From: Planctomycetaceae bacterium
GTDB lineage: Bacteria; Planctomycetota; Planctomycetia; Pirellulales; Thermoguttaceae
Reading direction: 5' to 3'
DNA length: 7,668 nucleotides
NCBI GenBank assembly: GCA_031287585.1
Contig: JAITST010000343.1
Coordinates: 1-7,668 of the forward strand
The notes below the pieces were generated by a model, which saw only the letters and a program-made list of their open reading frames with translations, did not search any database and was not told the origin of the DNA. Position 1 is the stretch's first letter; the number at the start of each line of letters is the position of its first letter. The position numbers were made by a program, and so were the translations under genes. This document shows positions 1 through 5,173 of the stretch, one piece after another.

Positions 1-238
1 GACGATTCCCACCAGTTACCCAACAAAAGCGTCGTCTAACTACGTGCCGCTCAAACAATTCTCACGGTAAGTTCCTCTCAACTTACAAGCCAAACCAAAC
101 CTCGTGGCGATACCGAAGGGCACGAAAAAGAATTTTTTAATACGAACCACGTAAAATGACTTTTTAGATGTTAGTGTGTTTCGTGCTGCCCTTTCCCAAT
201 TTTTCATCCAGCTAGGACGTATATTTTTAGTATATCAG
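1..238. other. left-edge region without a recognisable gene
   Basis: I see no gene with family resemblance here. On the minus strand this stretch lies downstream of the decayed transposase at 239-600 and may contain its eroded 3' end, but the three reading frames are all broken by stops and I cannot align any of them to a transposase C-terminus. No inverted-repeat terminus was found that would close that element on the left. Confidence 0.4.
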
Positions 239-600
239 TTATTTTTTGTCTGTGTTCTGTTCCGAAAGCGGAAGTGCATTTAATTCTTCTTTTATCGCCA
301 ATCTCTGCAAATACTTACGCAAACATTTTCTTTCTGGCTCACCGGAGCGAGAACACTTTTCTTTGCATAGCCACCGTCAACGATTAACTCGATGAGTCTG
401 TCAAAGCCCGCAAAATACGGCATCAAACGGTTGAACATCTTGACAAGCATTTCTGTTTTCGGCGAGAATTGCAGTGTTTTGTATTTGCCTTTCAACCTAT
501 CAATGGTCTCTTGCCACAGGACACCGTTGTTCGATAATTTTGTTCGAGCGTACAGTTAAGGACGCGGTGAGAATGTTTGCCGATTTGCGGCAGATGATAA
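239..600 (-). pseudogene. decayed DDE transposase remnant (IS701/DDE_5-like)
   Basis: This is a broken piece of a cut-and-paste transposase. The frame from 558 down to 292 reads LYARTKL, then KTEMLVKMFNRLMPYFAG, then VDGGYAKKSVLAPV and VSICRDW. The order LYvR, KtEl, vvDGaYAk and vsRlRrD is that of the central part of IS701-type (DDE_5) transposases, with the Asp of VDGGYAKK as the likely second catalytic residue. The frame stops at 292-294. A shift at about 300 opens another frame (RLAIKEELNALPLSEQ) that runs to a stop at 239-241 and resembles the expected continuation. Above 558 a stop interrupts the frame and similarity carries on weakly in another frame (ILTASLTVRSNK) to about 600. The first catalytic Asp, the Glu region and both ends are not recognisable. 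At least two frameshifts are needed, so the gene is dead. The family assignment is from motif memory; the transposase nature is more secure than the exact family. Confidence 0.6.
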
Positions 601-612
601 AAGACATTGTGA

Positions 613-744
613 AAATGTTGGGGGTGTGTAAAAAGTTTGTAGGTATTTTGGCAGGGTATTCTATTGACGATCCCACGGGGCATTGTCGCAAAAAATGGGG
701 TGGTTATACAAAACCTACCAAAAATTTACACACCCAAATGTTGG
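613..744. repeat. 9-bp target-site duplication flanking a MITE
   Basis: AAATGTTGG occurs at 613-621 and again at 736-744, directly abutting the two ends of the inverted-repeat element at 622-735. A perfect 9-bp direct repeat exactly at both ends is the mark of a transposition event. The length suits IS256-type transposases, which duplicate 8-9 bp. Removing the element and one copy restores a continuous sequence in the decayed transposase region. Confidence 0.8.
622..735. mobile_element. 114-bp fold-back MITE with imperfect terminal inverted repeats
   Basis: The ends are inverted repeats. GGGTGTGTAAA at 622-632 is matched exactly by TTTACACACCC at 725-735, and similarity continues for about 27 bp per side (about 22 of 27 matching, including GTAGGT). 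A second hairpin sits in the centre: GACGATCCC (666-674) pairs with GGGGCATTGTC (677-687) with one wobble and one bulged base. The whole element can therefore fold back on itself. It has no coding capacity of its own; an open frame across it belongs to no family I know. Termini starting GGG-TGTGTAAA resemble those of IS256-family elements in my memory, so a full-length IS256-like transposase elsewhere in the genome is the likely mover. Confidence 0.75.
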
Positions 745-817
745 TAAAGTTCTGAAACGGTCTTGACCACGTTTCGTGATTGCGATAAAATACTCTGTTG
801 ACAATCCATTGTCGGAA

Positions 818-1974
818 ATCAATAGTATCTACAGAAATATTTCGGCGAAATTTGCTAGGCGTGTCCGCAAATTGTCAATCTGGGTCAAGTCGTAATTGAT
901 TGAATCCAAAAAGTCGAATATCCTCAGGAGCACAAACAAGCCCGACAGCAATGTTCCCGCTGTCGGCGGACTGCAGCGTTTTTGCGACTTTCCGCTCAAT
1001 CGCACCAAGACCTGCTTCAACTCCGTTGCCTCTTCACCCTCATTGCGTTGCAAACTCCAAACCAACGAACAAGCCATCGACACCACTAGCAAGCGTTTCA
1101 AGATTGCCAAACCGCTCTCTTGTTGCCAGTGTTCAATCTCCTGACCGCCGCTCTTGAGCAACTTAAAATAACTCTCGATTCGGCAGCGGTAATAATACCA
1201 TAACGCAATCGTTGCCGACGAAACATCAAAAACATTCGTCAACAAATACCAACGCGCCAACCTCTTTTGCGTCTTTAGATCAATCATCATCGTCAGCACA
1301 AACAAGGAATAACGTTTCGGCATCGTGCCACTGACGAAAATAAAAAACGCTGTCGGCTTCACGGTCAATGATAACGACCGGTGTCCCGCCAAGACACATC
1401 GGCGGTGTCGCTTGCATCATTGGCAATACTTGATCGAGGTGATTCGTTCCCGACTCCGGGGCTTTGTCCATCGTACTCAAAAAGCTGGCGGCGGTTTTCA
1501 GATGGGCTTGAACCAACGCAATCGGAGAACCATTATCGGCGTTGACCGCGAGTTGAGCCGTAAAGTCGTAACCGTGACTGCCTTTCAGACAATCGTTGAT
1601 GCGGTCGGCTTTGGACACATGATTTTTGTAGTCAAGTTTGCACCAATCGAAAACGTGGAGAACATCACCGCCGTGGATTTGTTGTTGTGCAAATTGCCGC
1701 AGCGGAGCAACAAGGAGTTGAGAGGTGATGTGCTGGTTCGCTAGAAACCGCCCGAAACCTTGTGTCACGGCGAAACCGGAACTCGCACCTGCCGGAATGG
1801 ACAGTCCCGCGGTAATACGCTGATAATGTTGCAGCGATTGACCCACTATCATCCGGTAACGATTTGTGCGACGCTTGTCACCAAAATTAATGTCAAAATG
1901 AAACGCATGCTGTTAATCTTAACCATTTTCGCAAATCAACGCAATCGCAAAATAGTTCGGTAGATACTATTGAT
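818..1974 (-). mobile_element. degenerate IS4-family insertion sequence with 15-bp terminal inverted repeats
   Basis: ATCAATAGTATCTAC at 818-832 is the exact reverse complement of 1960-1974. Similarity extends about 10 bp further inward with mismatches. The pair brackets the transposase remnant, whose stop codon (829-831) lies inside the left repeat. The element is 1157 bp, shorter than the roughly 1.4-1.5 kb I would expect for a relative with an intact gene; the internal deletion at about 1285 explains the difference. I found no direct repeat at the outer edges (left flank ttgtcggaa, right flank agcacttgc). The target duplication is either eroded or was separated by rearrangement. Confidence 0.75.
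829..1926 (-). pseudogene. IS4-family (Tn5-like) transposase, frameshifted and internally deleted
   Basis: This DDE transposase catalyses DNA cleavage and strand transfer in its intact form. Two frames cover it. From 1912 to 1280 it reads FGDKRRTNRY, then SIPAGASSGFAVTQGFGRFL (the N-terminal DNA-binding-like region of IS4/Tn5 relatives), HVFDWCKLDY (first catalytic Asp) and VVIIDREADSVFYFRQWHD (second Asp). The other frame, to the stop at 829, contains ARWYLLTNVF and YYYRCRIESYFKLLK, a perfect Y-(2)-R-(3)-E-(6)-K signature with the catalytic Glu at about 1174-1176. In intact relatives, as I recall, 80-100 residues separate VRADD from WYLLTNV. Here they are almost adjacent (about 1270-1290), so that segment is deleted and the frame is lost. 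A stop at 1913-1915 cuts off the N-terminus. A start at 1924-1926 (MVKIN) would join after a small frameshift at 1910-1911. An in-frame ATG at 1850-1852 exists but would omit the conserved FGDKRR block. The gene cannot make an active enzyme. Confidence 0.85.
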
Positions 1975-2017
1975 AGCACTTGCACCGTTACTCAAAAAAT
2001 GATAGATTCAAAGTGTT

Positions 2018-2038
2018 GTGGTAAAACGTTTTTACCGC
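2018..2038. promoter_or_regulatory. palindrome, 9-bp stem
   Basis: GTGGTAAAA at 2018-2026 pairs with TTTTACCGC at 2030-2038 across a 3-nt loop (one G-T wobble). No T tract follows on the plus strand. It lies between the right end of the IS4 element and the structured leader at 2113. It could be an operator or a remnant of an element end. The function is unknown. Confidence 0.35.
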
Positions 2039-2146
2039 AGAATTACATTAAACCTTATCGAAATGATATGAAGTAAACGAACTCGTAAAAATACAACTAG
2101 TTAGTTAGAAAATCGCTCCAACTCAAATTACCAGATTTTGAAATCC

Positions 2147-2215
2147 ATGAGCGACAAGTGCGCTGCGTCCGAGAGATCGGGCGTGGTCGTTGTCGTCGTG
2201 GATTGCCCCTGGTAA
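2147..2215 (+). CDS. possible 22-residue leader peptide with six consecutive valines
   Basis: The frame reads MSDKCAASERSG, then six Val codons (2183-2200: GTG GTC GTT GTC GTC GTG), then DCPW and a stop. It lies wholly inside the structured leader. The Val run covers the shared 5' arm of the two competing folds, which is where stalled ribosomes act in classical amino-acid attenuation. Against it, no Shine-Dalgarno precedes the ATG, and the GTC/TCG pattern could simply reflect the base-paired arm. The downstream gene is not a branched-chain biosynthesis gene. Treat it as a weak candidate. Confidence 0.15.
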   Translation: MSDKCAASERSGVVVVVVDCPW

Positions 2216-2253
2216 GGCTGAGTTGGCGACAAAGCGACTCACGCCCTTTTTTT
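2179..2253 (+). terminator. intrinsic terminator at the 3' end of the leader
   Basis: GGGCGTG (2179-2185) pairs with CACGCCC (2240-2246), GTCG (2186-2189) with CGAC (2235-2238), and TTGTCG (2190-2195) with CGACAA (2227-2232). That gives 17 Watson-Crick pairs with a 1-nt and a 2-nt bulge. Seven T follow at 2247-2253. The apical loop is large (2196-2226). The strong GC-rich base directly against the T tract is typical of an intrinsic terminator. It stops just before the ATG at 2265, so it would switch off that gene unless antitermination occurs. Confidence 0.65.
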
Positions 2254-2264
2254 ATGCGCCGACA

Positions 2265-2696
2265 ATGAACTCTGAAAATGATTTAACACTTCCCGAAGTA
2301 CGTCAAAAAATAGATGATACCCTGCAAACTCTCACAACGTTGCGAGGGATTGAAAACGTACTTGTACAAAAATACCTACCGTCAGACGAGCAGGTAAAAT
2401 CTATTCTGCAATTCGATGATACCAAACAGATGGTATCTTGGGTGGGCGACGCAATACGGCTGAACAAAATGCCGTATCTATTGGTAAAAACGCTCTGGCA
2501 ATCACCTAAACATAGAGCAAACTTCAACACATTAGAAAAGTATGTGTGGAAAAGGGCGGAAGATAAATGTGTCCCAATAGCAACGATTCGGAGTTTAGTT
2601 AATCGGACAAACGAAGTATTACGAAAGAATAACTGCCCGTACCGAATACGTCCCGTAAAGAAAAAACGAGAAATTTCTGGATTTTCTCTGAAATGA
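2265..2696 (+). CDS. small winged-helix-like protein, possible DNA-binding regulator
   Basis: The 143-residue product has a charged, helical N-terminal half (about 1-65). Its C-terminal half (about 66-142) follows the winged-helix pattern seen in OmpR-type effector domains: PYLLVKTLWQSP, NTLEKYVWKRAED, a helix VPIATIRSLVNRTNEVLRK as a possible recognition helix, then RIRPV and a final GFSL resembling the GYxL end of the wing. This is a fold-level guess, not a family assignment. No receiver domain or membrane segment is present. I chose the ATG at 2265; the frame is open further upstream to 2190, but that extension would run through the terminator hairpin. No Shine-Dalgarno is visible at 2254-2264. 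The gene sits directly behind the leader RNA, so it may be controlled by attenuation and could regulate the genes that follow. A phage- or element-derived protein is possible. Confidence 0.7.
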   Translation: MNSENDLTLPEVRQKIDDTLQTLTTLRGIENVLVQKYLPSDEQVKSILQFDDTKQMVSWVGDAIRLNKMPYLLVKTLWQSPKHRANFNTLEKYVWKRAEDKCVPIATIRSLVNRTNEVLRKNNCPYRIRPVKKKREISGFSLK

Positions 2697-2738
2697 AACA
2701 CCAAACGCAAAATTTGAATCATTTGGAAGGAAAGCAGT

Positions 2739-2891
2739 ATGATAAAATCGTTGGCTGTTCGAGAGACGAGCGGTTCGTTTTTCGATAGACAAATCAGTAT
2801 GTCGTTTTTGTATTCGCCTGTCGTCTTGATTATTCTTGTTACGAATGATACAGGGCGATACGTGTATGGTAAAGCGAAAAACCAACAATGA
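2739..2891 (+). CDS. possible 50-residue membrane peptide
   Basis: An ATG at 2739 follows GGAAGG (2725-2730) by 8 nt, a good ribosome binding site by the standards of this window. The product begins MIKSLAVRETSG. Its middle is hydrophobic (MSFLYSPVVLIILV), followed by a polar, basic tail (GRYVYGKAKNQQ), so one membrane segment is plausible. It fits between the winged-helix gene (43 nt away) and the GTG gene at 2906 (14 nt away), as in a compact operon. No family is recognised. It is too short for codon statistics by eye and may be chance. Confidence 0.35.
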   Translation: MIKSLAVRETSGSFFDRQISMSFLYSPVVLIILVTNDTGRYVYGKAKNQQ

Positions 2892-2905
2892 ACAGGAGTT
2901 GAACA

Positions 2906-3427
2906 GTGAAAGATTACGAAACACTTACAGTCAAATTTGAGACAAAAGACGGCGTTAGAGCAGATGTCGTCAGTAGTTTGATTGACGCAATTATTGCAAC
3001 AGAAAAATTACAATTAATGAAACATGAGCCAACGTGCAGAAATAATATACCGACTAGCGTCCGTATCAAAGCATTAAAACACGGAAGTTTATTCGTCGAG
3101 TTTATGCGGATAATGAATGAGTTCGTTGTATTGCCTCTCATTTTAGATTTTATTGTCAATTTTTCAGAGGGTAATCCGTCCGATAGCCATATTGCCAAAA
3201 TTGTGTGTAATCTAAAAAAACAATCTGATATGGTAATTAAAAAGGCGAAAACGGCAATTGATAAATGGCATAAGTTTTTTAAAAAAGCCAAAGCAAGCGA
3301 GTCAGGCAATATCAATATCGTATCGGGAGATGACAAATCAACAACGATACAAGAGGATAAATTTGAATGGATAATTGAACAATTAAAGGAGATAACCAAA
3401 GAAATTGATTCTCCATTGAAAAAATAG
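2906..3427 (+). CDS. uncharacterised AT-rich 173-residue protein
   Basis: Translation starts at GTG (2906), preceded by AGGAG at 2894-2898 with 7-nt spacing, the clearest ribosome binding site in the first half of the window. The N-terminal 35 residues alternate beta-like (YETLTVKFET) and helical (VVSSLIDAIIA) segments. SVRIKALKHGSLFVEF (51-66) looks like a beta hairpin. A short hydrophobic stretch FVVLPLILDFIVNF (73-86) may be a buried helix or one membrane segment. The rest is lysine-rich and probably helical (103-130), followed by a polar linker and an amphipathic C-terminal helix (152-167). No catalytic motif is visible and I do not recognise the family. Base composition is visibly more AT-rich than the DUF1598 gene and the slipin, so recent acquisition is possible. 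Order and spacing suggest one unit with 2265-2891. Confidence 0.75.
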   Translation: MKDYETLTVKFETKDGVRADVVSSLIDAIIATEKLQLMKHEPTCRNNIPTSVRIKALKHGSLFVEFMRIMNEFVVLPLILDFIVNFSEGNPSDSHIAKIVCNLKKQSDMVIKKAKTAIDKWHKFFKKAKASESGNINIVSGDDKSTTIQEDKFEWIIEQLKEITKEIDSPLKK

Positions 3428-3533
3428 AATCTTGTTTGGATAGTCAGCGAGTTTTCTCACTACTTCCCAATTTGTAGATTGTTTGTTAAAGAATTTTTAT
3501 AACATTTTAACCCCCATTTTAACTAGAAGTATA

Positions 3534-5048
3534 ATGACCAAAACTAAACCATTTTTTCTATTATGTGTCGGATTTGTGCTTTGCCTTGCGTCCTTTACTT
3601 GCTTCGGACAGTACGGTGATAGCGGTGGCGGTTACGGCGATAATACCGGCTCTGGTAACACTGGCGGATTAGAGCAACAACCTGCCAATTTAGGAGACTT
3701 TAAAAAGGAATTATTAGAAACACCAGAACGACAAGCAGCCGCACAAGAAGCCGCTGAGGCATCTACTGTTGCTTCGGCTGGCGGCGGCATCAGGATTAAC
3801 GCTCGCGGAGATATACAACGTGTTTTGACAACCGACTTTACCGGACGTATTGCTGCGAAACGACTGGATGTTGCTGCTCGTTCGTCGATTGCAAGTTTGT
3901 CGCCGCAACTGCAAATGAAACGTGACATTTCGATTTCGCTCAATCGTCTTGAAAAGGCAATTATCGCGAACAACGGTGTACCGAACGACGAGATGAGGAA
4001 CTTGGCAGGACTATTGCGTCCGAAGTACGTTTACTATTATCCTGATTCGCAAGATATTGTTATATCAGGTCCTGCCGAGCCGTGGTATTGCGGTGCAGAA
4101 GGGATGAATGTCGGTGCTATGTCACTTGCTCCTACTTGTCAACTTGAAGACTTGGTTGTTGCGTTACGTGCTTATGGAGCGAACGGAAAAGTGACCTCGA
4201 TTATCGGTTGTTCGATTGACCCGACGCAGGAAGGTCTCGCGCGTATGCAGGAGTTTTTACGTGGATTCGGTACGGTCAACACTGCGGGACCAATTGCGTT
4301 ACGTGACGGAATCATAAATAGTTTGGGTTATCAAACGATTCGTGTTGATGGAATTTCTCCGAAAACACACGCTGCTCGAATAATGGTTTCCGCCGACCTC
4401 CGAATGAAACTCATCGGTTTTGAACTCGAGCCATCGCCTGTCAAGATTACAACGTTTGTAAGCGCATCGAGTACGAGGAGTCTCGGCAACTCGCTTATAC
4501 GGTGGTATTTTGTACCAAACTACGATGTAGTGTTGTTGACTGAAGACCGGCTTGGAATGGAGATTGTAGGCAGCGGAGTAAAGTTGGTTGACGAAGCGGA
4601 AGCGGTGTCGATAACGGGCGAACGTGAGGTTAAGAAAGGATCAGTAAACCGTGCGAGCCGCCTCTATACCGCAAGTTTCTCACGGAATTATAACGAAATA
4701 GCGAAGCACGCACCGGTTTACGCACAACTTCGCAATTTTATTGATATGCTGATTATCGCGGCACATATTCAGAAGGAAGAGATGTATTTGAAAGCGGACT
4801 GGAAGATGGAGTTTTTTGGCAACGAGAAAAAGTTCGCAGTCGAAAAATACAACGAACCAAAGACGGTAGCCCCGATTGTAAATATAGTACAAAAGGGCAA
4901 CAGTTATCTAGCCCCAACGGGCGGAGTACAAATAGAACCAACAGAGGCGTTATCACCAAAACGCACGAAGTACGAAAAGAAAAACGAAGTAACAAACGCC
5001 CGCCGCACGGCAACGGTAGAGTTGTCCGAAGGACAATGGTGGTGGTAG
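3534..5048 (+). CDS. secreted DUF1598-type protein
   Basis: The 504-residue product starts with a signal peptide (MTKTK, hydrophobic core FFLLCVGFVLCLASF, likely cleavage near CFG-Q at 25/26). A Gly/Asp/Ser-rich low-complexity segment follows (about 27-45). The body matches what I remember of planctomycete DUF1598 proteins: LRPKYVYYYPDSQDIVISGPAE (about 161-182), LEDLVVALRAYG, IIGCSIDPTQEGL (about 223-235), RMKLIGFELE, RWYFVPNYDVVLLTEDRLGM (about 322-342) and APVYAQLRNFIDM with MEFFGNEKKFAVEKY. The function of the family is unknown. The signal peptide places it outside the cytoplasmic membrane. The ATG at 3534 puts the signal peptide at the N-terminus; the in-frame TTG at 3483 would add 17 residues and is less likely. 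Only a weak AGAAG precedes it. The protein ends QWWW, an unusual aromatic tail. Being at a chromosomally typical base composition, it is probably core rather than mobile. Confidence 0.85.
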   Translation: MTKTKPFFLLCVGFVLCLASFTCFGQYGDSGGGYGDNTGSGNTGGLEQQPANLGDFKKELLETPERQAAAQEAAEASTVASAGGGIRINARGDIQRVLTTDFTGRIAAKRLDVAARSSIASLSPQLQMKRDISISLNRLEKAIIANNGVPNDEMRNLAGLLRPKYVYYYPDSQDIVISGPAEPWYCGAEGMNVGAMSLAPTCQLEDLVVALRAYGANGKVTSIIGCSIDPTQEGLARMQEFLRGFGTVNTAGPIALRDGIINSLGYQTIRVDGISPKTHAARIMVSADLRMKLIGFELEPSPVKITTFVSASSTRSLGNSLIRWYFVPNYDVVLLTEDRLGMEIVGSGVKLVDEAEAVSITGEREVKKGSVNRASRLYTASFSRNYNEIAKHAPVYAQLRNFIDMLIIAAHIQKEEMYLKADWKMEFFGNEKKFAVEKYNEPKTVAPIVNIVQKGNSYLAPTGGVQIEPTEALSPKRTKYEKKNEVTNARRTATVELSEGQWWW

Positions 5049-5080
5049 AAATTTTGATAGATGTTGTGTGTGGATACAAA

Positions 5081-5098
5081 CCCGTGTTGGCGCACGGG
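5081..5098 (+). terminator. GC-rich hairpin downstream of the DUF1598 gene
   Basis: CCCGTG (5081-5086) pairs perfectly with CACGGG (5093-5098) 32 nt after the stop codon. No T tract follows, so it is at best a weak or factor-assisted terminator or an mRNA-stabilising hairpin. Confidence 0.3.
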
Positions 5099-5105
5099 AT
5101 GATAG

Positions 5106-5140
5106 ATGTTTATTGAATAACTTGTGTTATCAATAAACAT
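5106..5140. terminator. long AT-rich hairpin between the two secreted-protein genes
   Basis: ATGTTTATTGAATAAC (5106-5121) pairs with GTTATCAATAAACAT (5126-5140) over 15 bp with one bulged A and a 4-nt loop. No T tract follows on the plus strand, and the structure is symmetric. It may act as an RNA 3'-end stabiliser, a bidirectional terminator or a protein site. It stands 33 nt before the next start codon. Confidence 0.4.
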
Positions 5141-5173
5141 AAACTCAACCCTTAACCTTACAGGATATTTTTT

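Larger units (their letters stand above)
2113..2253 (+). ncRNA. candidate cis-acting leader RNA with mutually exclusive rod and terminator folds
   Basis: Fold A is a rod-like hairpin. TCGC plus CAACTCA (2113-2125) pairs with TGAGTTGGCGA (2219-2229) with a 2-nt bulge. TTACCAG (2128-2134) pairs with CTGGTAA (2209-2215). AATCCATGA (2142-2150) and CGACAA (2152-2157) pair with 2190-2204. Bases 2163-2172 pair with 2177-2186, including three G-T wobbles, closed by a GAGA (GNRA) loop. An asymmetric internal loop (2135-2141 against 2205-2208) sits in the middle. Fold B is the terminator at 2179-2253. It uses 2179-2195, 2227-2232 and 2235-2246, so the two folds cannot coexist over most of their length. 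The T tract ends 11 nt before the start codon at 2265. The pairing is read directly from the sequence. The switch role is inference from known attenuators and riboswitches. I do not recognise a known riboswitch class. A free-standing small RNA with its own terminator is the alternative. Confidence 0.55.

Noticed and set aside
474..755. Plus-strand open frame of 93 codons across the MITE
   Set aside because: It is antisense to the decayed transposase for its first half and crosses the MITE and its target duplications. It has no family resemblance and no ribosome binding site.
1325..1744. Plus-strand open frame of 139 codons
   Set aside because: It is the antisense shadow of the IS4 transposase, whose two catalytic Asp regions are clear on the minus strand.
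1980..2008. TTGCAC and TAGATT at 17-bp spacing as a promoter for the leader RNA
   Set aside because: The spacing is right but each hexamer matches only 4 of 6 consensus bases, and such matches are common in AT-rich DNA.
2179..2246. Integron attC site
   Set aside because: The arms lack the GTTRRRY and RYYYAAC core sites, no integrase or cassette array is present, and the T tract argues for a terminator.
3479..3503. Promoter-like TTGTTT and TATAAC before the DUF1598 gene
   Set aside because: The spacing is 13 bp, and the alternative -35 (TTGTAG, 3472) gives 20 bp. Neither is near 17 bp.
3483..3533. TTG start extending the DUF1598 protein by 17 residues
   Set aside because: The extension would put residues ahead of an ordinary signal peptide. 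The ATG at 3534 gives a normal charged start and hydrophobic core.
3632..3973. Minus-strand open frame of 113 codons
   Set aside because: It is antisense to the signal-peptide and N-terminal part of the DUF1598 gene and has no recognisable motif.
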